NCBI GenBank assembly: GCA_042090735.1
Contig: JBELIU010000015.1
Coordinates: forward strand, 1 to 23,413
Direction of reading: 5' to 3'
Length of the DNA: 23,413 nt
Origin: Novosphingopyxis sp042090735
GTDB taxonomy: Bacteria; Pseudomonadota; Alphaproteobacteria; Sphingomonadales; Sphingomonadaceae
Under the pieces are notes generated by a model that was given only the letters and a program-made list of their open reading frames with translations, was not told the origin of the DNA and searched no databases. This document shows, one piece after another, positions 14,800 to 21,599 of this stretch (positions are counted from its first letter, which is position 1; each line of letters starts with the position of its first letter). A program made the position numbers and the translations under genes.

Positions 14800-15948
14800 T
14801 CAGCGCTGGGGCTCGCCCTGATATTGAACCAGCGTATCGGTTGCCGGATAGCCGACCTTGGGATGCCGCGTGAATTGCGGAATCGCCGGGTTCGCCGCGG
14901 CCAGCGGGTTGGCGTAGCGGCCTTGCGGCGCCGGACCGACCAGGGCGGGATAATAGACGTCGATCATGCCGCCGGCCGGTTTTTCCTGACCCTTGTGGCA
15001 GGTCTTGCAGTCCGCCTTGGCCGAATCACCCATTTTGCCGAGCAGTTTCGCTTCGGTCAGCGGTGCCAGCTGGTGCAGATAATTCTGGTTCATCATCCGC
15101 GTCATCACGATGCCCGAATAACCGTTGAGCCGGTTGGGCGGGCTCTGCGACCAATCGAACAGCGCACGGCTGTTGTGGCAATAGGTGCAGTTGACGCCCA
15201 GCCCGTCGGACATCTGCATCATCAGGATATACACCTGCTCGGCATATTCGCGGTCATGTTGCGGGCTTTCCGGCACGCCGTCCAGTTTCAGCGCATGATC
15301 GGCCTGCTGCGTCTGCCCCGCCTGCTTGCCTTCCAAGAGGAACATGCGGTTCGGGCGCGTCGGGAAGAATTTGCGGATGGTCTTGGCCTGCGTGTTCCAG
15401 GCCTGCGGCTTGCCGACGATCCCGCCCTCCGGCGGCTCCAGTGGCGCATCGACGAACCAGCGGCTGTCCGGCAGGTTCTTGCCCGCATGGCAGCTGAAGC
15501 AGGTGATGCCTTGCGATCCGACATGGTTGGTCCAGTTGGCGTTCACTGTCCGCGTCATGATCAGCATCTGCCGCGCGATTTCCTTGCGCGGATTGTCCGC
15601 CGAATAGGGCTGGCCCGCCTGGTGGCAGAAGGCGCAGCCCTTGTCCGGTGAAACCCAGGCGGTCATCGCCGCCATCGTCCGGTCGAACTCCGCCTTGGAC
15701 ACATTGCTCAAGACCTTCACGTTCGTATAGGCCGCGGCGGCGGACGGTCCGCCGGCCGCCACCGGCATGAATTCCGGCTGCCCGGGATTGGGCTTGGCGC
15801 GCGAATCCTTGAACACCACCATCTCGCCATCGGGCGGGCCGTAGTCGGTGGAAAGGATCGGCGGCAGCGACCAGGTGGGGATCAGTGTGACACCGCTTAC
15901 CACCGCGAAGACGGCGGCTGCGCCCGGAAGTATCCAATCCCTGATCAT
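14800..15948 (-). CDS. pufC: Tetraheme cytochrome c subunit of the reaction centre PufC, membrane-anchored without lipobox
   Basis: PufC sits on the periplasmic face of the L/M core and re-reduces the photo-oxidised special pair. The 382-residue protein has four CxxCH heme c sites: Cys105-His109, Cys150-His154, Cys254-His258 and Cys314-His318. Met residues in helices before each heme (MAAM, MLIM, MMQM, VMTRMM) supply probable axial ligands. The N-terminus has one hydrophobic segment (about 6-28) followed by Pro-rich sequence but no Cys anywhere before residue 105, so it cannot be a lipoprotein as in Blastochloris; it should be held by the uncleaved helix. The ATG overlaps the pufM stop by four bases. 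Length is slightly above the usual 340-370. It is the last gene of the bchCXYZ-pufQBALMC operon. Confidence 0.96.
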   Translation of the reverse strand: MIRDWILPGAAAVFAVVSGVTLIPTWSLPPILSTDYGPPDGEMVVFKDSRAKPNPGQPEFMPVAAGGPSAAAAYTNVKVLSNVSKAEFDRTMAAMTAWVSPDKGCAFCHQAGQPYSADNPRKEIARQMLIMTRTVNANWTNHVGSQGITCFSCHAGKNLPDSRWFVDAPLEPPEGGIVGKPQAWNTQAKTIRKFFPTRPNRMFLLEGKQAGQTQQADHALKLDGVPESPQHDREYAEQVYILMMQMSDGLGVNCTYCHNSRALFDWSQSPPNRLNGYSGIVMTRMMNQNYLHQLAPLTEAKLLGKMGDSAKADCKTCHKGQEKPAGGMIDVYYPALVGPAPQGRYANPLAAANPAIPQFTRHPKVGYPATDTLVQYQGEPQR

Positions 15949-16994
15949 CGCCCTGCTCCCGTGTCGGCCGCGAGCGACGGGTCCGCGGGTATCACCACCG
16001 CTGCGGTGCCGCCCGGTGCGACATAACCGTCGATCGTGTTGGGCGGCGTGGTCGGCGCGTAAGGATATTCATATTCGGGCACCATGCCGTGCTTCATGCC
16101 CCACAGGTACCAGTTGTCGACAACGGTGCCGGTCAGAATCACGCCGATGCCGCCGGCGAGCACGGTGAGTACCGCGAACCACCAGGCCCAGCGGTGGATC
16201 GATTCCATCGTGGCGTTGAAGCCCATGGTCCAGCGCCAGAACAAAGCGGCGCGTTCCGAGGCGGTGCCCCGGTCCACGATCTCGCGGCTTTCGCGCTCCG
16301 ACCCGTATTTGGCGGTGGCGAGGATGGTGCCGCCGTGCATCGCGAACAGCATCGTCGATCCGTAGAGGAACACGATGGAGAACATGTGGAACGGATTATA
16401 GTACCAGTTGCCGTACAGAACGCTGACCGTCGCGGTCCAGTTGAGGTGCGGGATGATGCCGAAATTGGGGGCTTCGCTCCAGTCGCCCATCAGGACGGGG
16501 CGGATGAGGCCGAGCGAGAGGAAGAGGAAGATGGCGCAGCCGAAGGCGAGGGCGACATGGCTGCCCATTTGCAGCGATTTCGCACGCCGGTAGAGCCGCA
16601 CCCACCACAGACAGACCGATACCGTCAGGCAGAAACCCGCGATCAGCCACCAGCCGCCCTCGGTCAACGGCGGGAACAGCGCGAGGCCGTATTTGGCGGG
16701 CGGCGGATCGATGCCGTTCCAGATAATGCCCTGCGCGAACCGCATCGGGTTCCAGTCGGCCTGCGCGGCCATGTTGAGGCCGATGATTTCGAACGCCAAG
16801 AGGCCGAACACGATCGAGAAGACGCCGGCCCAGCCAAGGTAGAACGGCCCCAGCTGCGGATCGCCGATCTTGCCCAGCAGGCGGATGAAGACATGCGTGC
16901 GAATGCGCTTTTCGTCGCCCTGCGGCAGGTCCGGCCCGGGATCGGGCGGGCCCTCGATCAGCACCTGGCTGTAGAAGCTTTCAAAAACGCCCAT
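15945..16994 (-). CDS. pufM: Photosynthetic reaction centre M subunit PufM
   Basis: A 349-residue five-helix reaction-centre subunit. Key residues fall at Rhodobacter positions plus one: special-pair ligand His203 (NPFH), Tyr211 near the accessory pigment, non-haem iron ligands His220 (AMHG), Glu235 and His267 (IHRW). The N-terminus with YSQVLIEGPPD (8-18) is typical. It ends beyond the usual WGMKHGMVPEYEY with a 40-residue Pro/Ala-rich tail (310-349), longer than the about 308-325 residues usual for the family; the tail is on the periplasmic side where PufC docks. GGGGGAG precedes the ATG, 15 bases after pufL. The stop overlaps pufC by four bases. It is a standard marker gene for this type of phototroph. 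Confidence 0.98.
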   Translation of the reverse strand: MGVFESFYSQVLIEGPPDPGPDLPQGDEKRIRTHVFIRLLGKIGDPQLGPFYLGWAGVFSIVFGLLAFEIIGLNMAAQADWNPMRFAQGIIWNGIDPPPAKYGLALFPPLTEGGWWLIAGFCLTVSVCLWWVRLYRRAKSLQMGSHVALAFGCAIFLFLSLGLIRPVLMGDWSEAPNFGIIPHLNWTATVSVLYGNWYYNPFHMFSIVFLYGSTMLFAMHGGTILATAKYGSERESREIVDRGTASERAALFWRWTMGFNATMESIHRWAWWFAVLTVLAGGIGVILTGTVVDNWYLWGMKHGMVPEYEYPYAPTTPPNTIDGYVAPGGTAAVVIPADPSLAADTGAGR

Positions 16995-17009
16995 GATCGT
17001 CAGCTCCCC

Positions 17010-17849
17010 CTAAAATTTGCCCATGAGGTTCCAGATCGGCAATTCGAGATACCAATCGAACCAATACGGCCAGCCCTGCACCACGAAGGGGCCGCTTACG
17101 ATCATGCAGATCGCGCTCCAGAAACCGGCGTTCAGCGCAAGGAGATAGCCGGCGCGGTGGATGCCGATCTCGCCTACCGAATAGAAGATCGCATCGCGCG
17201 CCCAGGCATTTTCATGCTCGGCATATTTCACTTCCTTGCCCTTGCCCGGATTGACCGCGGAAAGGACGAGCCCACCATGCATCGCCAGGAACATCGTCGT
17301 TGCGAAGAAGCAGGTGACCGCCAGGATGTGGAACGGGTTGTAGTGGAAGTGGTAGAATTGATAGCCCACGTTCGACACCCAATCGAGGTGCGCCATGATG
17401 CCATAGGGGAAGCCGTGGCCCCATGCGCCCAGCAGCAGCGGGCGGAAGACGACCAGGCTGACATAGGCGAAAACGGCGAAGCTGAAGCCGATCGGGATAT
17501 GCCAGCCGATGCCCAGCTTGCGGCAGATCTCGACCTCCCGCAGCACCCAGCTGGTGAAGGCACCGATCGCGCAGATGGTGATCAGCTGCCAAAGCCCGCC
17601 TTCTGCCAGAGGCGCGAAGCCGAGGCCATATTTCAGCGGCGGCGGCGCGATGGTGATCTGCCAGATGGTATCGGCATGGCCGATGGCGGCGCCCCAGAAA
17701 ATCAGCAGGCTGCCGAGCAGGGCGAAGAACAGGGCGGTGACCCCGAAGAAACCGACGTAGAAAGGCCCGACCCAGAAATCGAACAGCTCTCCGCCAACCA
17801 GCGTCCCTCCGCGAACGCGGTACTTCTCTTCGAAGCTCAGCATGCTCAT
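17010..17849 (-). CDS. pufL: Photosynthetic reaction centre L subunit PufL
   Basis: A 279-residue five-helix subunit that with PufM binds the special pair, accessory bacteriochlorophylls, bacteriopheophytins and quinones. Conserved residues at Rhodobacter positions plus one are His154 and His174 (pigment ligands), His169 (hydrogen bond to the special pair), His191 and His231 (iron ligands), and Glu213 and Ser224 (proton path to QB). The start MSMLSFEEKYRVRGGTL is typical; the ATG at 17849 is preferred over the second ATG at 17843. A GAAGGA lies about 12 bases upstream. The gene ends with TAG, 15 bases before pufM. Length is normal. Confidence 0.98.
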   Translation of the reverse strand: MSMLSFEEKYRVRGGTLVGGELFDFWVGPFYVGFFGVTALFFALLGSLLIFWGAAIGHADTIWQITIAPPPLKYGLGFAPLAEGGLWQLITICAIGAFTSWVLREVEICRKLGIGWHIPIGFSFAVFAYVSLVVFRPLLLGAWGHGFPYGIMAHLDWVSNVGYQFYHFHYNPFHILAVTCFFATTMFLAMHGGLVLSAVNPGKGKEVKYAEHENAWARDAIFYSVGEIGIHRAGYLLALNAGFWSAICMIVSGPFVVQGWPYWFDWYLELPIWNLMGKF

Positions 17850-17874
17850 TGCCGGGGCATCCTTCTTTTGCCCG

Positions 17875-17892
17875 TCCGGCGCCTTGGCCGGA
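17875..17892 (-). promoter_or_regulatory. Hairpin TCCGGC-loop-GCCGGA in the pufA-pufL gap
   Basis: On the - strand mRNA a 6-bp GC-rich stem with a 6-base loop lies 26 bases upstream of the pufL start. In Rhodobacter, hairpins in this gap protect the upstream pufBA message from decay and raise LH1 over reaction-centre output; the same role here is an inference. Confidence 0.45.
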
Positions 17893-17948
17893 TCAGGGCA
17901 TTGCGTCCGGCATGGGCCGGCCTGTCATGGTCTGGAAGAAAGCGAAGA

Positions 17949-17964
17949 GGTGCCCGCGGGCACC
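17949..17964 (-). promoter_or_regulatory. 16-bp perfect GC palindrome downstream of pufA, mRNA stabiliser or attenuator candidate
   Basis: GGTGCCCGCGGGCACC is a perfect inverted repeat starting 19 bases after the pufA stop. As RNA it would fold into a short strong stem with a small loop. There is no T run directly after it, so full termination is unlikely; partial attenuation or 3'-end protection of pufBA mRNA, known from Rhodobacter, is the best guess. Confidence 0.6.
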
Positions 17965-17982
17965 GCCCCTTGAGTTTTCAGC

Positions 17983-18285
17983 TTATTGCGGTCCCGCGGC
18001 CGGAGCCGTGTCGGACGTTGCAGGAAGCGTACCCGCCGGAGCGCTGGTGGCCGGAGCCATCGCATCGTCCTGCGCTGCCGGAGCACCCGCGGCCGGAGCC
18101 ATGGGCGCCATCGGCTGGGCCGGGTAGATCGCGACCGCGTCCACCTCTTCGCTGCCCATGCCGTCGAGCCAGTTGTACTTTTCCGTGCCGAGCAGGATGA
18201 AGTGAATCAACAGAGCCAGCACCAGCAGGAAAGCGAACAGCCCGATCAGCGCGCGGCGCGGATCGAAAATCATCCAAATCCTCAT
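17983..18285 (-). CDS. pufA: Light-harvesting 1 alpha polypeptide PufA, with long Ala/Pro-rich tail
   Basis: LH1 alpha forms the inner ring around the reaction centre. Residues 1-42 are typical: MRIWMIFDPRRAL at the cytoplasmic start, one transmembrane helix (about 12-33), the bacteriochlorophyll ligand His28, and KYNWLDG (36-42). The usual protein ends some 10-20 residues later (about 50-65 in total), but here it runs to 100 residues with a periplasmic tail rich in Ala, Pro and Met (MAPMAPAAGAPAA and similar). The 10-mer GGCCGGAGCC (+ strand) occurs at 17998, 18049 and 18091, spaced by multiples of three, suggesting growth by in-frame duplication. An AAGGA lies upstream of the ATG. pufB is 19 bases upstream. 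Confidence 0.95.
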   Translation of the reverse strand: MRIWMIFDPRRALIGLFAFLLVLALLIHFILLGTEKYNWLDGMGSEEVDAVAIYPAQPMAPMAPAAGAPAAQDDAMAPATSAPAGTLPATSDTAPAAGPQ

Positions 18286-18304
18286 GGAACTATCCTTTCA
18301 GGCC

Positions 18305-18469
18305 TTACACGCCCCAGGGCGCGAAAGCGTATGTGAGAATGTGGACGATGAGGGCGAACCCGGTGAAACCAAGGAAGCTGGTCGAGAAGAATTTGTGGAA
18401 TTCCCTCGCTTCGCTCTCAGTCAGTCCGGACAGGCTCGGCCGGTCATGCGGATCAAATTTTTCTGCCAT
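18305..18469 (-). CDS. pufB: Light-harvesting 1 beta polypeptide PufB
   Basis: A 54-residue protein translated directly from the - strand; it begins MAEKFDPHDRPSLSGLTESE and ends with TYAFAPWGV. It has the LH1 beta layout: an acidic N-terminus, the conserved SGLTESEAREFH (14-25), one transmembrane helix (about 27-47), the bacteriochlorophyll ligand His43 and the aromatic ending with Trp52. A strong GAGGAGA ribosome-binding site lies about eight bases upstream of the ATG. It pairs with PufA in LH1. The gene order pufB-pufA is normal. Confidence 0.96.
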   Translation of the reverse strand: MAEKFDPHDRPSLSGLTESEAREFHKFFSTSFLGFTGFALIVHILTYAFAPWGV

Positions 18470-18499
18470 AGCGGCTTCTCCTCAAACGTCGCTTTCGGA

Positions 18500-18715
18500 T
18501 CATCCAGGCAGCGAGAACGCCTGCGCCGCCGCGTCGCGGGCGGTGTCGAGTGCGGTGGCGAAGGGTCCGGCGGAGCCAGCGGGCCTTGCCCCGAAACTGC
18601 TGGCGAGGGTCACCGGCAGATAGGCGGTGAACACCAGGCCAACGAGTAGATGATATCCCACCGCCTTATCGTGCATGCGCCGCATGCGGCCGGCTGCCGG
18701 TTTCTCCATAGCCAT
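18500..18715 (-). CDS. pufQ: PufQ-like bacteriochlorophyll synthesis/assembly cofactor
   Basis: A 71-residue protein between bchZ and pufB, the fixed position of pufQ. It has a basic N-terminus (RMRRMHDK), one hydrophobic helix with YHLLVGLVFTAYLPVTLA (about 21-38), and a C-terminal GPFATALDTARDAAAQAF, which resembles the GPFA-x-A ending of Rhodobacter PufQ as I recall it. PufQ is needed for normal bacteriochlorophyll formation in Rhodobacter, perhaps as a pigment carrier. The start at 18715 is chosen because AGGAGGAGAG lies just upstream; an alternative ATG at 18733 overlaps the bchZ stop but has no such site. The sequence is diverged, so the identity rests partly on position. Confidence 0.72.
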   Translation of the reverse strand: MAMEKPAAGRMRRMHDKAVGYHLLVGLVFTAYLPVTLASSFGARPAGSAGPFATALDTARDAAAQAFSLPG

Positions 18716-18720
18716 GATTG

Positions 18721-18730
18721 CTCTCCTCCT
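18721..18730 (-). promoter_or_regulatory. Strong ribosome-binding site fixing the pufQ start
   Basis: On the - strand AGGAGGAGAG ends five bases before the ATG at 18715. It sits right after the bchZ stop and argues against the longer start at 18733, in which these bases would be coding. Confidence 0.75.
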
Positions 18731-20178
18731 CATGAATTGCCTCCCGGCCCTGCGACATGCGCCACCATGTCCGCGCGCACCGCGCCCTCGCCGCGGCGCC
18801 GGGCCTCGCTCTCGGCCGCGTCGCGCAGCCGCTTCGCCTCCGAAATCCTTGTGAGCACCGGGAATTTGGCGAGCGCTGCGTCGAACAGCGCCTGCGCCTC
18901 CTCGTCCCAGCCGATCGCCTGTTCGCTCTCGCGTGCCCGCGCCGGCGTTGCCTCGACTTGGTCGAGCTGCCCGGCCAGCGGGATGACGTGGAAAAGCATG
19001 TCGAACAGCGCGTTGCAGACTTCCTGCACCAGATAGACCGCGCCGGAATATCCCATGAACGGCGTGCCGGTGTGGCGGCGGATGATCGCGCCGGGGAAGC
19101 TTGCGGGAATATAGGTCGCGCGGCTGCCCGCCTCGGCCATGTAGATCCGCTCGTTGATCGAACCGAACATCACCATCGGCGGGTTTTCCGCGATCCGCTC
19201 TTTCACCGACTGGTTGTCCGGCTTCTGCCCGGCAATGCGCGAGACCGCGAAGCGGCAGGGCAGGCCCATTTCCTCTTCCAGGAAGTGGCGCACCCCGCGG
19301 GCATAGGTTTCATTGGCGACGATCGCGAAGCTCGCGGTGCCGAAGAAATCCTGCGTGACCGAGCGCCATAGATCCCAGATCGGCTTCAGCGTGGTCCGCT
19401 TCTCGCGCGCGATGAAAGGCTGGACGTCGAGGCCGAGCAACTGGCCGAGCATTTCCAGGAAAGCGGTGGTGGATTGCATACCGATCGGCGCCTGCAGATA
19501 GGGCCGGTCCAGCATCTCGCACAGCTTGCGGCCATATTCGCGGTAGAGGCAGATATTGACGTCCGCATCGTTCAGCTTCTTGACGTCGGCCAGCGTGCTG
19601 CCCAGCGGGAAGCAGCAGTTTACCTCCGCGCCGATGCCTTCGACGAGCCGCACTATCTCGGCTGCATCGCTCGGCCCGTTGAACATGCCATAGCCGGGGC
19701 CGATGATGTTGACGCGGCGGCGCTCGCCCTCCTTCTTCTTGCGCGGGCGGACCTTGCCGCCAAATTCGCTCATCATCCAGGCAAGCGCGCGGTCTGCGGA
19801 CTGCCACTGATCCTCATCAATGGTGCGCGGCAGGAAGCGCTTGATGTGGGAGCCTTCGGGCACGAGGCCGCCGCCGATCATCTCGGCGATCGATCCGGTG
19901 ACGACCACGGCCGGCCGCGATGTGTCGAGCGTCGCCCCGGCGCGGGTCAGCGCCTGCTCCGTGCCGTCGCGGCCCAATTCCTGTTCGGAAAGACCGGTGA
20001 CGACGATCGGCAGCTCATGCGGCGGAAGCGCATCGGTATAATGCAGCACGCTCGTGACGGGCAGGTTCTCGCAGCCGACGGGCCCGTCGATCACGACCTG
20101 CAACCCTTCGAGCGCGGTGAACATGTAGACCGCGCCCCAATAGCCGCCGGCCCGGTCATGATCGATGACGAGGGTCAT
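18730..20178 (-). CDS. bchZ: Chlorophyllide a reductase subunit BchZ
   Basis: BchZ with BchY forms the NifDK-like catalytic component of chlorophyllide a reductase, which reduces the C7=C8 bond of ring B, turning a chlorin into a bacteriochlorin. The 482-residue protein begins with MTLVIDHDRAGGYWGAVYMF and has the nitrogenase-like cysteine region DGPVGCENLP (Cys36), VTGLSEQELG (about 61-70), and a late AGSRATYIPASFPGAIIRRHTGTPFMGY (near nucleotide 19050-19130). The C-terminal helix is Arg/Glu-rich. The ATG overlaps the bchY stop by four bases and the TGA overlaps the potential upstream pufQ ATG. Length matches the family (about 480-490). Confidence 0.96.
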   Translation of the reverse strand: MTLVIDHDRAGGYWGAVYMFTALEGLQVVIDGPVGCENLPVTSVLHYTDALPPHELPIVVTGLSEQELGRDGTEQALTRAGATLDTSRPAVVVTGSIAEMIGGGLVPEGSHIKRFLPRTIDEDQWQSADRALAWMMSEFGGKVRPRKKKEGERRRVNIIGPGYGMFNGPSDAAEIVRLVEGIGAEVNCCFPLGSTLADVKKLNDADVNICLYREYGRKLCEMLDRPYLQAPIGMQSTTAFLEMLGQLLGLDVQPFIAREKRTTLKPIWDLWRSVTQDFFGTASFAIVANETYARGVRHFLEEEMGLPCRFAVSRIAGQKPDNQSVKERIAENPPMVMFGSINERIYMAEAGSRATYIPASFPGAIIRRHTGTPFMGYSGAVYLVQEVCNALFDMLFHVIPLAGQLDQVEATPARARESEQAIGWDEEAQALFDAALAKFPVLTRISEAKRLRDAAESEARRRGEGAVRADMVAHVAGPGGNS

Positions 20179-21599
20179 GCCGTGGCCTCTTCCGACGCGA
20201 AGAACGCCTTCATGGCGTCGAACCGCGGTTTGGACGCCATGGCCGCATTCACCACCTCGGCGATAGAACCGGCGCCTGCCGGACCCATCAGCGGGCGGGC
20301 GGAGATCAGGTTGGTGAAGTAGAGCGCCGGAATGCCGCGTTCCTTCGCTTTCTGGACGACGGGCGTGGTGCCAATGGCCAGATCGGGCTCGAACGCCTCC
20401 ATCGCCGCGCAGTCCTGTTCAAGGCTGGCGCGAAAGCGAACCGCAACGCCGCGCGCTTCCAGCCAGGCCGCGTCGATCTCCGCAAACGGCGTGCGCGGGC
20501 AGGCGGTGCCGACATAGCGCAGGTCCGCGCCGCTTTCGACGAGCAGGCGCGCGACCAGCAGTTCGGAGCCTTCATAGCCCGACAGGGTGATGCGTCCCTT
20601 GATCGGCGATTGGGCGAGTGCGCCGCGGCAGGCGCCGAGCATCGCGTTCTGCGCGGCGGTGACCTTGTCGGCGGCGATCCCGCACGCATCGCCGATGGCG
20701 GCAAGCCAGTCCTGCGTGCCTTCGACGCCGACCGGCCCAGAACCCAGAACCGTGCGGCCCGCCGCTTCGAATTCGCGGATGCTCGCCGTGTAGAAAGGGT
20801 GGATCGCGGCGACGGCGGCGCAATCGAGCGCCTGGTACAGCTCGCGCCATTCGCGCGTCGGCACCACCGGCCCGGCGGCAAGGCCGAGCGGGGCCAGCAT
20901 ACGGCCGAGGATCACCGGATCGGCCGGGAACATCTCGCCCAGCATGGTGATGCTGGGAAGATCGGCCTTTCCTTCGCGCGGCGCACGAACCGGCCCTTCG
21001 GCCACTTCCTTGCGTGCATAGGCCAGCATCGCGCCAGCCAGCACATCCTTCGCCTCGGCATGGGTCGGCACGCCGAAGCCCGGCACGTCGATGCCGACGA
21101 TGCGCACGCCGTTGATGCTCTTGGGCAGCAGCCGTAGCGGCACGCCGCTGGCGGTCGGCACGCACAGATTGGTGACGACGATCGCGTCATAGTTTTCGGG
21201 GTCCGCCATGTCGTGGACCGCATCGCGGATGTCCTCGAACAGCTTGCCGGTGACCAGGCTCTCGCTGTTGAATGGGACATAGCCCACGCTGCGCCGCGCA
21301 CCGTAGAAGTGGGAGGTGAAGGTCAGGCCGTAGACGCAGCAGGCCGATCCGGAGAGGATCGTCGCGGTGCGGCGCATGCGCAGGCCGACGCGCAAGGAGC
21401 CGAAAGCCGGGCACATGCGTTGCGGCTGATCGTGCGGGCCCATCGGATAGTCGGCGGTGAGCTTGTCGAGCACTTCGCCCGCGCCGGCCTCTCCGGCCCG
21501 AGCACGGATCGCGGCGCGGTCTCCGTGGCAATCGACGCTGTCGGGCGTGGGGACGGCGGGGGCCGGAGCGGTCGTTGAAAGGGTTTCGCTGTCCGCCAT
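20175..21599 (-). CDS. bchY: Chlorophyllide a reductase subunit BchY
   Basis: The partner of BchZ. The 474-residue protein shows the iron-sulfur ligand region: Cys in MCPAFGSLRVG, SACCVYG and TNLCVPTASG, all in the first third, followed by VGIDVPGFGVPTHAEAKDVL and the C-terminal TTPVVQKAKERGIPALYFTNLISARPLMG. The start ATG at 21599 overlaps the bchX stop by one base (TGATG); the frame stays open farther upstream within bchX, but that extension is a by-product of high GC. A 30-residue Ala/Pro-rich leader precedes the fold. The TGA overlaps bchZ by four bases. Confidence 0.95.
   Translation of the reverse strand: MADSETLSTTAPAPAVPTPDSVDCHGDRAAIRARAGEAGAGEVLDKLTADYPMGPHDQPQRMCPAFGSLRVGLRMRRTATILSGSACCVYGLTFTSHFYGARRSVGYVPFNSESLVTGKLFEDIRDAVHDMADPENYDAIVVTNLCVPTASGVPLRLLPKSINGVRIVGIDVPGFGVPTHAEAKDVLAGAMLAYARKEVAEGPVRAPREGKADLPSITMLGEMFPADPVILGRMLAPLGLAAGPVVPTREWRELYQALDCAAVAAIHPFYTASIREFEAAGRTVLGSGPVGVEGTQDWLAAIGDACGIAADKVTAAQNAMLGACRGALAQSPIKGRITLSGYEGSELLVARLLVESGADLRYVGTACPRTPFAEIDAAWLEARGVAVRFRASLEQDCAAMEAFEPDLAIGTTPVVQKAKERGIPALYFTNLISARPLMGPAGAGSIAEVVNAAMASKPRFDAMKAFFASEEATA

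Noticed and set aside
14800..16994. Search for pufX after pufM
   Set aside because: pufC follows pufM directly with a four-base overlap, and no small pufX-like frame is present.
17949..17964. GC palindrome as a Rho-independent terminator of pufBA
   Set aside because: No T run follows on the - strand; kept instead as a stabiliser or attenuator candidate.
16089..18200. A 703-codon open frame on the + strand opposite pufM, pufL and pufA
   Set aside because: It lies antisense to three certain genes, is composed of Arg, Glu, His, Ala-rich nonsense, and is a typical by-product of third-position GC bias.
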